Below, one piece after another: positions 1 through 5,440 of a DNA stretch of 5,440 bases (positions are counted from its first letter, which is position 1; the number at the start of each line of letters is the position of its first letter). The position numbers were made by a program, and so were the translations under genes. The stretch spans positions 1-5,440 of the forward strand of contig PWHO01000072.1 of assembly GCA_003555385.1 (NCBI GenBank), in the 5' to 3' direction. The DNA comes from Bacteroidales bacterium (GTDB lineage: Bacteria > Bacteroidota > Bacteroidia > Bacteroidales > UBA7960). Below the pieces are notes generated by a model that worked only from the letters and a program-made list of their open reading frames with translations, had not been told where the DNA came from and made no database searches.

Positions 1-642
1 CTGATGACCTATCCCAACAAGCACGACCAGATCATGTTTGGCAGTGTGGATGAGGCATGGAACCTGGGCGCAGCCGCAGTGGGTGCAACCATTTATTTCG
101 GATCGGAGGAGTCGAACAGGCAGATTCTTGAGGTGGCCCAGGCCTTTGAGAGGGCGCATGAGCTGGGAATGGCCACCATACTGTGGTGCTATACCCGAAA
201 CAGTGCATTCAAAACCAAGGAGCAGGACTTCCACACCGCGGCAGACCTTACCGGGCAGGCAAACCACCTGGGGGGGACCATCAAGGCGGACCTGATCAAA
301 CACAAACTTCCCGAGGGCAATGGCGGATTTAAAACGCTGAAGTTCGGAAAGACCCATCCCGATATGTATAAAAAACTTTCTTCAGACCATCCCATTGATC
401 TGTGCCGCTACCAGGTGGTCAATTGCTACATGGGAAAGATCGGGCTGATCAACTCCGGCGGGGCCTCTTCCGGTGAAAGTGATTTTGCCGATGCCGCAAA
501 AACAGCCGTGGTCAATAAACGGGCCGGCGGAACGGGTCTCATCTCCGGACGCAAGGCCTTCCAGCGCCCCATGAAAGACGGGGTCAGGCTGCTGAACCTC
601 ATTCAGGATGTGTACCTGAATAAAGATATTAACATTGCGTAA
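1..642 (+). CDS. fbaB: Class I fructose-bisphosphate aldolase (FbaB/DhnA type), 5'-truncated by window edge
   Basis: The enzyme reversibly cleaves fructose 1,6-bisphosphate to dihydroxyacetone phosphate and glyceraldehyde 3-phosphate in the cytoplasm (glycolysis/gluconeogenesis) through a Schiff-base lysine. The frame is open from base 1, so the N-terminal part lies outside; 213 codons are visible against about 350 for E. coli FbaB, and the visible part aligns with that protein almost to its last residue (both end in IA). Numbering from the Met at base 4: ATIYFGSEES at 28-37, ADLTGQANHL at 80-89, then ADLIKHK, whose Lys99 (bases 298-300) fits the Schiff-base lysine; NCYMGKIGLINSGG at 140-153 and GRKAF at 182-186 match the phosphate-binding loops. 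The Met at base 4 is internal, not a start. It converges on the minus-strand gene at 837-1982. The C-terminus looks intact despite the gene relic 13 bp downstream. Family assignment is secure; the symbol follows the E. coli homologue. Confidence 0.93.
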   Translation: MMTYPNKHDQIMFGSVDEAWNLGAAAVGATIYFGSEESNRQILEVAQAFERAHELGMATILWCYTRNSAFKTKEQDFHTAADLTGQANHLGGTIKADLIKHKLPEGNGGFKTLKFGKTHPDMYKKLSSDHPIDLCRYQVVNCYMGKIGLINSGGASSGESDFADAAKTAVVNKRAGGTGLISGRKAFQRPMKDGVRLLNLIQDVYLNKDINIA

Positions 643-655
643 TCCATTGGCCCGG

Positions 656-754
656 TCAACATCCCCTGCGGTGGGGGCGATCCTGATGAGTGCCAGCACT
701 ATGGTGGTAGCTGTCAACGCCCAGTTCCTGAGGCGGCAGTTCCGGGACCATTAA
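656..754 (+). pseudogene. Relic of the C-terminus of a heavy-metal P-type (P1B) ATPase
   Basis: In the frame beginning at base 656, which is not the aldolase frame, the sequence reads into SPAVGAILMSASTMVVAVNA (662-721), then QFLRRQFRDH and a TAA stop at 752-754. This closely resembles the last transmembrane helix and basic tail of copper/zinc-type P1B ATPases, whose typical wording is SPAVGA-LMS-STV-VA-NA followed by LRR. Nothing else of such a protein is present: the frame is closed by TGA at 617-619, no suitable start precedes the match, and the stretch upstream belongs to the intact aldolase. About 33 codons survive of a protein normally 650-850 residues long. I infer a remnant left by deletion or recombination that fused the tail of an ATPase gene to the aldolase 3' flank. 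The match is by recognition only; a chance hydrophobic reading is the alternative. Confidence 0.6.
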
Positions 755-784
755 ACCGGACCCGGCCCGGGGGCAGGCCTGGAG

Positions 785-828
785 CAGGCTTAGAGCGGGC
801 CCGGGGCAGGCTTAGAGCAGGCCCGGGG
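785..828. repeat. GC-rich 22-bp tandem repeat, two copies, potential stem-loop
   Basis: Copy one spans 785-806 and copy two 807-828; both begin caggcttagagc and end ggcccgggg, differing at a single base (g at 797, a at 819). A degenerate partial copy (caggcctggag) lies just before, at 774-784. The closing blocks gcccggggc at 799-807 and 821-829 can pair with each other over 8 of 9 positions around a 13-nt loop, and 775-781 can pair with 785-791 around GAG. The repeat sits between convergent genes, so transcripts of either could fold here. There is no T-tract on either side, so it does not qualify as a standard intrinsic terminator. Confidence 0.8.
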
Positions 829-836
829 CATCCCAA

Positions 837-1982
837 TCAGCTTTCTATGACTGCCTTGCGTTCAAAAGTAACGTTACGGAACTCCAGGTAATCCATCACA
901 AAGTCAAAGCATTCCTGGTCCATCCCGATCAGCTCAAGCGGGTAAACACCCTTGCCGGTGAAAGTGCCGGTGAGGATCAGCCCCGCATTGGCGGTGGCTG
1001 TATAGCCAGTGGTCCGGGCCATGGAAGAAATTTTGTTTTCCTGGTCGTATTCATCGTACAGGTCATACACGACCTTTACTTTGGTTCCACCTTCTTTGCC
1101 CCTTGCTTCAATGCGCATCACGGTAAATTCAGGTTCGTTGGGATCCAGCTGCCAGTCGCGGATCAGCACCTTGGAGGTGAAGTCAATGGGCCTGATGGCG
1201 GTATTGTTCACCGTAACAGAGGCTTCCGTGTCAAAAAACCCGGCAGTTTTCAGGGCCTGTATCAGTTGAATATGGCCGGGGTACCTGAGGGTTTTCTCCT
1301 TCATGTTGGGGATGTGGTCCATGTTTCGTAACAATGAACGCAGCCCGTCGGTATAAAAAGCTTCCAGGGTGCCCACTTTGTCAAAAAACACCAGTTCCGG
1401 TTCGCTCATGGCCGGTTTGGTCATCCATTTCCCCTTTTCGATGTAACGGGCCGGACGGGTGTATTCCTCCACCACGTCGATGGGTGAGAAAGGAGCTTTG
1501 TAATAGAAAGGATACACTTTCACCCGGGGTAATCCGCCCACCATATATTCAAAATCAGATATTTCCATGGTTTCGTTAAGCCGGCCGGCAAACAAGTTGG
1601 GCAGCCCCGGTGCCACCCCGGCATCGGTAATTGCCGTTACCCCTTTTTCAGCAGCCAGGGCGTTCAGCTCCATGAAATCCTCCGCCATGAATGAAATGTC
1701 CACAATGTTCTTCCCCGCCTCAATCACGGTCTTCAGTGTGTCAAAACCCATGAAACCCGGAACTGCCGAAACAACCAGGTCAAAATCCTTCACCAGCGCA
1801 GCAACGGCATCCTCCTCCATCAGGTTTACCGCCACCCCCTCTATGGGGTAATTTTTCGACAGGAACTCCAGGGATTCTTTATCGATATCTGCAGAAGTTA
1901 CTGCATAATTTTCAGACAGGTCAATGGCAATTGCCTTGCCAATCATACCTGCACCAAGCACCACGATCTTTTTCTTTGCCAT
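837..1982 (-). CDS. Saccharopine dehydrogenase-family oxidoreductase, lysine 6-dehydrogenase-like
   Basis: A complete cytoplasmic NAD(P)-dependent oxidoreductase of 381 residues, ending in TGA. The N-terminal Rossmann fold opens with VVLGAGMIGKA (GxGxxG at residues 10-15), followed by an acidic residue after the second strand (ADID, 31-34), VVSAVPGF at 70-77 and DAGVAPGLPNL at 120-130. The C-terminal substrate domain carries KTLRYPGH at 230-237, ARTTGYTATANA at 322-333 and GVYPLE at 345-350. This arrangement and length fit the saccharopine reductase/L-lysine 6-dehydrogenase group, which works on lysine-derived secondary amines or the lysine epsilon-amino group. Carboxynorspermidine dehydrogenase is a related alternative. 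The substrate cannot be settled from sequence and no lysine-pathway gene is adjacent. ATG at 1982 is chosen because the Rossmann motif follows within ten residues, as usual. No Shine-Dalgarno is seen, only an A-rich leader. It is transcribed divergently from mrdA. Confidence 0.88.
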   Translation of the reverse strand: MAKKKIVVLGAGMIGKAIAIDLSENYAVTSADIDKESLEFLSKNYPIEGVAVNLMEEDAVAALVKDFDLVVSAVPGFMGFDTLKTVIEAGKNIVDISFMAEDFMELNALAAEKGVTAITDAGVAPGLPNLFAGRLNETMEISDFEYMVGGLPRVKVYPFYYKAPFSPIDVVEEYTRPARYIEKGKWMTKPAMSEPELVFFDKVGTLEAFYTDGLRSLLRNMDHIPNMKEKTLRYPGHIQLIQALKTAGFFDTEASVTVNNTAIRPIDFTSKVLIRDWQLDPNEPEFTVMRIEARGKEGGTKVKVVYDLYDEYDQENKISSMARTTGYTATANAGLILTGTFTGKGVYPLELIGMDQECFDFVMDYLEFRNVTFERKAVIES

Positions 1983-2005
1983 AATTATTTCTTAATTGTG
2001 AATTC

Positions 2006-2013
2006 CAATTGTA
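2006..2013 (-). promoter_or_regulatory. Possible -7 element for the minus-strand dehydrogenase gene
   Basis: Read on the minus strand this is TACAATTG, one mismatch from the Bacteroidota -7 consensus TAnnTTTG, and it lies 23 bp before the start codon at 1982. A T-run (minus strand of 2034-2038) is near where a -33 TTTG would be but does not match it. Such a short near-match in AT-rich DNA can arise by chance. Confidence 0.2.
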
Positions 2014-2064
2014 CTAAGGTAAAAAATTGTTTGTAAAAGACTATCTCATGTGACACCGAATCTG

Positions 2065-2072
2065 TATTTTTG
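2065..2072 (+). promoter_or_regulatory. Bacteroidota-type -7 promoter element for mrdA-rodA
   Basis: The octamer TATTTTTG is a perfect TAnnTTTG, the -7 element used by the primary sigma factor of Bacteroidota. It lies 45 bp before the mrdA start, in the divergent intergenic gap, which predicts transcription starting near 2078-2080 and a short leader. No TTTG is found at the usual 19-21 bp upstream; the nearest (2030-2033) is 31 bp away, so the -33 element is absent or diverged. Confidence 0.5.
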
Positions 2073-2117
2073 CAGGGAGGGAAATGACCCCCCTAAGGGC
2101 AACACCCCCATACTTTT

Positions 2118-3965
2118 ATGCAGATTCAACACAATCCCGGACAGTTCAGCAACCGAAGGAAGATTGTTGCCGGTATCATACTGGCAACCAGCCTGCTATT
2201 GCTCGTGCAACTGTTTTTGCTGCAAATTGCGGACTCGTCCTATAAAACTTCTGCCCTGAGTAATTACCTCCGGTATGTGACCGATTACCCGTCACGGGGG
2301 CTGATCTATGACAGAAATGAGGATTTGCTTGTTTACAATGAAGCCCATTACGATTTGATGGTGATCCCCGGCCAGGTTTCCGAACTGGACACTCTGGAAT
2401 TCTGCGATCTGCTGGGGATCGAAGTGGCAGCCTTTGAAAGCCGGCTGCTACAGGCAAGGCAATACTCCCGCTTCAGGCCTTCGGTCTTTGAACGGCAGAT
2501 CTCCAAAACCACCTTTGCCGCTTTCCAGGAAAAACTATTTCGTTACCCGGGCTTTTTTGTCCAGCCCCGAACCCTTCGAAAATACACCTATCCCATTGCC
2601 ACACACACCTTTGGTTATGTGGGCGAGGCCGGGCCCAACGTAATCAGCAACGATCCGTACTACCGCCCGGGCGATTATATCGGGGTCAGCGGGGTGGAAA
2701 GGGCCTACGAAGAACAGTTAAGGGGGCAGAAAGGTGTGCGTATCCGTATGGTGGATGTGCACAACCGGGATGCTGGTTCATTCCAGGAGGGTCGGTACGA
2801 TACCCTGGCAGTAGCCGGAAAGGATCTTTATGCCACGCTGGATGGAGAATTGCAGCTTTATGGCGAACGCCTCATGCAGAATAAAAGGGGCAGCATTGTG
2901 GCCATCGAACCATCCACGGGGGAGATTTTGTCGCTGGTGACCTCACCGGCTTTTGACCCGGGCTTGCTCGTGGGCAGACAACGTACGAGAAACTACCGCA
3001 TGTTGCAGAATGACTCGCTCAACCCTCTGTTCAACCGTGCCCTGATGGCGCAATACCCGCCCGGATCGGTATTCAAGATCATCAATACCCTGATCGCCCT
3101 GCAGGAAGGGGTAATCAACCCGCAAACCTCTTACGGATGCGGTGGCATCTACCATACTACCGGCATCAGCATCCGCTGCCGCTCGCACCCCAGCCCGGTC
3201 AATGCCATCACCGGCATTCAATACAGCTGCAACACATTTTCCAGCATCATTTTTCAAAACACCATCAACCAGTCAAAATTTGAGAACATCCAGGAGTCAC
3301 TGCAGCAGTGGCGCGATTATGTGACCAGCTTCGGCCTGGGGAGCCCCTTCGGCAGTGACCTGTCGTATGAGCTGTCGGGGCTGGTGGTAACCCCCGACTA
3401 CTATGACAGGTTATACGGACCCAGGGGCTGGCGTTCCCAGACCATCCTTTCACTGGGGATCGGTCAGGGCGAGCTGGGGGTTACCCCGCTCCAACTGGCC
3501 AACATGACCGCTGCCGTGGCCAACCGGGGCTATTACATCACACCCCATATGGTAAAGGCCATCGACACCCCCGACAACCAAAACAACCAGTTTGGGCTGG
3601 CCAACAATATTGAAATTGACAGGGAACATTTTGAAACCATGGCGGAGGCCATGAGGCGCGTAATGGCAGAAGGAACGGGCAGTTTTTCGGCCATTCCCGA
3701 TATTGAGACAGCCGGAAAAACCGGTACGGTGCAGAATCCTCACGGTGAAAATCACTCGGTTTTCGTGGCATTTGCCCCGGTAGACGATCCGCAGATCGCC
3801 ATTTCGGTAGTTGTGGAAAATGCCGGCTATGGCTCGGTATGGGCCGCTCCCATCGCCAGCCTGATGATTGAAAAATACCTGACCCGGGAAGTGAACCGGG
3901 CATGGTTTGAACAACGCATACTGGACGCCAGTTTTTTAACAGCTCATCCTGAAGACGCACAATAA
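2118..3965 (+). CDS. mrdA: Penicillin-binding protein 2, elongasome transpeptidase
   Basis: A class B penicillin-binding protein of 615 residues (E. coli PBP2 has 633) that crosslinks peptidoglycan during lateral wall growth, as partner of RodA. It is anchored by one N-terminal membrane helix (about 17-37) after a short basic cytoplasmic tail, with the rest periplasmic. The pedestal domain includes SRGLIYDRNEDLLVYN (59-74) and GVSGVERAYEEQLRGQKG (189-206). The transpeptidase domain begins near GSIVAIEPSTGEILSL (258-273) and contains all three active-site motifs: S317-V-F-K320 with nucleophile Ser317, S370-C-N372, and K534-T-G-T537. C341, H346, C354 and H357, between the first two motifs, form a possible metal site. 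ATG at 2118 is the first start after an in-frame TAA at 2094-2096. No Shine-Dalgarno sequence is present, as is common in Bacteroidota. It is followed after 9 bp by rodA. Function is confident. Confidence 0.96.
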   Translation: MQIQHNPGQFSNRRKIVAGIILATSLLLLVQLFLLQIADSSYKTSALSNYLRYVTDYPSRGLIYDRNEDLLVYNEAHYDLMVIPGQVSELDTLEFCDLLGIEVAAFESRLLQARQYSRFRPSVFERQISKTTFAAFQEKLFRYPGFFVQPRTLRKYTYPIATHTFGYVGEAGPNVISNDPYYRPGDYIGVSGVERAYEEQLRGQKGVRIRMVDVHNRDAGSFQEGRYDTLAVAGKDLYATLDGELQLYGERLMQNKRGSIVAIEPSTGEILSLVTSPAFDPGLLVGRQRTRNYRMLQNDSLNPLFNRALMAQYPPGSVFKIINTLIALQEGVINPQTSYGCGGIYHTTGISIRCRSHPSPVNAITGIQYSCNTFSSIIFQNTINQSKFENIQESLQQWRDYVTSFGLGSPFGSDLSYELSGLVVTPDYYDRLYGPRGWRSQTILSLGIGQGELGVTPLQLANMTAAVANRGYYITPHMVKAIDTPDNQNNQFGLANNIEIDREHFETMAEAMRRVMAEGTGSFSAIPDIETAGKTGTVQNPHGENHSVFVAFAPVDDPQIAISVVVENAGYGSVWAAPIASLMIEKYLTREVNRAWFEQRILDASFLTAHPEDAQ

Positions 3966-3974
3966 AAAAGTCCA

Positions 3975-5237
3975 ATGACCCCGCAATTCAATATATTCAA
4001 AAGCATTGACAAAACGGTATTACTCCTGTTTCTCGCCATGGTAACCATAGGGTGGTTTAATATTTTTGCTTCTGAATATACCGAGGCGCACCGCCATATT
4101 TTTGACCTGGGAACCAGTTACGGCAAGCAGCTGGTCTGGATACTCGGGGCCTTTGTCCTGGCTGCCGCAGTATTGACCATTGACATACGTTTTTTTACAA
4201 GTTTTGCCTGGGTGATCTATGTCAGCCTGCTGGTGGTACTGATCGGTGTGTTGTTCTTCGGGGTGGAGATCAACGCCACCCGGGCATGGTTCCGGGTGGG
4301 TGGGTTTGCCTTCCAACCGTCGGAAATTGCCAAATACGGAACCATATTGGCACTGGCCTCAATGATCAGCAGAACCAGGGTGAAAAAACCGGATATTTCC
4401 GCACGAATGAAGGCCTTTGGCATCATCCTGCTACCGGCTATGCTGGTGCTCTTGCAAAAAGATGTGGGTACAACACTGGTATTTTCCTCTTTCATTCTGG
4501 TACTTTTCCGGGAGGGGTACACTGGTGGCCTGGTCTTGTTTTTCGGGGTAGTGGCAGTGTCGCTTTTTGTGCTCACCCTGATCTTCAATGAATTCATCAT
4601 CATCGGAGCACTGGCTGCGATCACCCTGATTATCGGTTTTCTGATGCGAAAGAAAAGCAGGGTGATTCCTCAACTGATCGGGTTGTTTATGCTGCTGGCG
4701 GTTTTTGTTTACTCCGTGGATTACACTTTCGACAACATATTGCAACCCCATCACAAAGCACGAATTGAAGTACTGGTATATGGAGGGGCTGACCTGCAGG
4801 GTGCCGGCTACAACCTTCACCAGTCGAAAATCGCCATCGGATCAGGAGGCTTTGCAGGAAAAGGCTTCTTGCAGGGCACACAAACCCAGTTTAACTTCAT
4901 TCCCGAACAGTCTACCGACTTTATTTTCTGCACCGTCGGGGAAGAATGGGGATTTATCGGCAGCCTGGTCATTATAGGCCTTTACACCTCTCTGATGATC
5001 AGGCTATTATATTTGGCGGAAAAACAACGATCCGTCTTCAGCCGGGTTTTCGGATACGCCACCACTTCCATATTATTCTTCCATTTTGCCATCAATATCG
5101 GAATGACCATCGGCCTCGTGCCGGTAATCGGAATCCCGCTGCCGCTGATCAGTTACGGAGGATCATCCCTCTGGGGTGTGACACTGATGTTGTTCACTTT
5201 CCTGAAACTGGACGCCCACAGATTTGAAATGATATAA
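3975..5237 (+). CDS. rodA: RodA, SEDS-family peptidoglycan glycosyltransferase
   Basis: A polytopic inner-membrane enzyme of 420 residues that polymerises lipid II into glycan strands and works in complex with PBP2. Hydrophobic segments lie roughly at 14-32, 52-70, 75-96, 145-160, 163-178, 184-204, 207-223, 232-250, 327-345, 358-382 and 385-410. SEDS landmarks in order: ATRAWFRVGGFAFQPSEIAK (101-120), QKDVGTTL with Asp163 (161-168), the large extracellular loop with Asp273 in ADLQGAGY matching the catalytic Asp of RodA (E. coli Asp262), HQSKIAIGSGG (282-292), IPEQSTDFIF (309-318) and PVIGIPLPLISYGGSS (383-398). It is about 50 residues longer than E. coli RodA; part of the difference is between Asp163 and Asp273, where an extra hydrophobic stretch and a basic RKKSR run (225-229) occur, in keeping with Bacteroidota versions. 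It follows mrdA by 9 bp, in the same reading frame, and is surely co-transcribed. The usual DP after the catalytic Asp is DL here. Confidence 0.96.
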   Translation: MTPQFNIFKSIDKTVLLLFLAMVTIGWFNIFASEYTEAHRHIFDLGTSYGKQLVWILGAFVLAAAVLTIDIRFFTSFAWVIYVSLLVVLIGVLFFGVEINATRAWFRVGGFAFQPSEIAKYGTILALASMISRTRVKKPDISARMKAFGIILLPAMLVLLQKDVGTTLVFSSFILVLFREGYTGGLVLFFGVVAVSLFVLTLIFNEFIIIGALAAITLIIGFLMRKKSRVIPQLIGLFMLLAVFVYSVDYTFDNILQPHHKARIEVLVYGGADLQGAGYNLHQSKIAIGSGGFAGKGFLQGTQTQFNFIPEQSTDFIFCTVGEEWGFIGSLVIIGLYTSLMIRLLYLAEKQRSVFSRVFGYATTSILFFHFAINIGMTIGLVPVIGIPLPLISYGGSSLWGVTLMLFTFLKLDAHRFEMI

Positions 5238-5253
5238 CACCGCCATATGTCTT

Positions 5254-5270
5254 CAATTTTGCTAACTTCG
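5254..5270 (+). promoter_or_regulatory. Possible -7 element(s) before the probable NAD kinase gene
   Basis: Two octamers each differ by one base from TAnnTTTG: CAATTTTG (5254-5261) and TAACTTCG (5263-5270). The second ends 17 bp before the ATG at 5288. No well-spaced TTTG is seen upstream. The downstream gene may equally be read through from mrdA-rodA, since the gap is only 50 bp and no terminator is visible. Confidence 0.22.
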
Positions 5271-5287
5271 GAAAAAAATGCTCCCTC

Positions 5288-5440
5288 ATGAAAATCGCTT
5301 TTTTTGGAAGGGTATTGGATCCCGCTTTCCTGGACAACTTCCGGCTCATGATAAGCATCATGGAGGAAAGGGTGTCTCATTTCCTGGTCTATGAAGGGCT
5401 GTATGCCCATATCAAGGGGCATGTGCAATTCAACAAACCC
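5288..5440 (+). CDS. nadK: Probable NAD kinase, N-terminal 51 residues, cut by window edge
   Basis: The frame starting with ATG at 5288 stays open to the last base and gives 51 residues beginning MKIAFFGRVLDPAF, followed by an amphipathic helical stretch and HFLVYEGLYAHI. This start (MKIA-GR, a helix, then a strand and Y-x-x-hydrophobic pattern) resembles the first alpha/beta unit of Bacteroidota NAD kinases, which phosphorylate NAD to NADP with ATP in the cytoplasm. The diagnostic GGDGT motif would lie beyond the window, so the identification rests on the N-terminus alone. The gene is 50 bp downstream of rodA on the same strand and could share its transcript. An upstream ATG at 5278 is in another frame. 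A different small Rossmann-like protein remains possible. Confidence 0.55.
   Translation, partial: MKIAFFGRVLDPAFLDNFRLMISIMEERVSHFLVYEGLYAHIKGHVQFNKP

Noticed and set aside
382..717. A 111-codon minus-strand open frame across the aldolase end and the gap.
   Set aside because: It is antisense to the well-conserved aldolase and to the ATPase-like reading, and its product has no recognisable protein character.
2074..2094. Hairpin-like sequence (AGGGAGG pairing with CCCCCCT around a 7-nt loop) in the mrdA leader, possible attenuator.
   Set aside because: The stem has an internal mismatch, the predicted transcription start falls inside its left arm, and there is no T-tract.
2050..2259. A 69-codon plus-strand frame overlapping the mrdA leader and start.
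   Set aside because: It overlaps the conserved mrdA N-terminus in another frame and begins upstream of the predicted transcription start.
3450..3975. Two overlapping minus-strand open frames of 154 and 145 codons inside mrdA.
   Set aside because: They lie antisense to the conserved transpeptidase domain and their compositions look like shadow translations.
3963..3977. mrdA and rodA are in the same reading frame, parted only by TAA and three codons, with an A-run followed by G at 3964-3970 that looks like a slippery heptamer, hinting at a PBP2-RodA fusion.
   Set aside because: The heptamer lies within and after the stop codon rather than in translated codons, and readthrough would join a periplasmic C-terminus to a cytoplasmic N-terminus without a membrane segment between them. 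It is most simply a tight operon junction.
4217..4624. A minus-strand open frame of 135 codons inside rodA.
   Set aside because: It is antisense to conserved SEDS membrane segments; long shadow frames are expected opposite hydrophobic coding sequence.

Overview
The window looks like ordinary chromosomal DNA of a member of the Bacteroidota, probably from the Bacteroidales/Marinilabiliales side. The clues are: a RodA of about 420 residues with a long middle section and the PEQSTDFIFCTVGEEWGF-type wording I associate with that phylum; a PBP2 of the same style; start codons without Shine-Dalgarno sequences; and a perfect TAnnTTTG (-7 type) promoter element upstream of the PBP2 gene. Base composition is moderate, with one very GC-rich patch at about 755-830. 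No species can be named from this sequence alone.

Layout, left to right. (1) 1-642, plus strand: the C-terminal 60% of a class I (FbaB/DhnA-type) fructose-bisphosphate aldolase; the gene begins outside the window. (2) 643-836: a gap between convergent genes. Its first part (about 656-754) reads, in a frame different from the aldolase, as the last transmembrane segment and tail of a heavy-metal P-type ATPase, with the rest of that gene missing. Its second part is a GC-rich 22-bp tandem repeat able to fold. (3) 837-1982, minus strand: a saccharopine dehydrogenase-family NAD(P)-dependent oxidoreductase, closest in type to lysine 6-dehydrogenase/saccharopine reductase. (4) 1983-2117: a divergent promoter region. 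(5) 2118-3965 and 3975-5237, plus strand: mrdA (PBP2) and rodA, 9 bp apart and clearly one operon. (6) 5288-5440, plus strand: the first 51 codons of a probable NAD kinase running off the right edge.

Function. RodA (SEDS glycosyltransferase) polymerises lipid II into glycan strands and PBP2 (transpeptidase) crosslinks them; together they form the core enzyme pair of the elongasome that builds the lateral wall. All catalytic motifs of both are present. The mreBCD genes that commonly precede this pair are not directly upstream here; a divergent metabolic gene is. The flanking genes (aldolase, amino-acid oxidoreductase, NAD kinase) are unrelated housekeeping metabolism.

I found no defence system, mobile element, CRISPR array or RNA gene. 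The least ordinary part is the 643-836 gap, which carries what appears to be a gene relic plus a small repeat.
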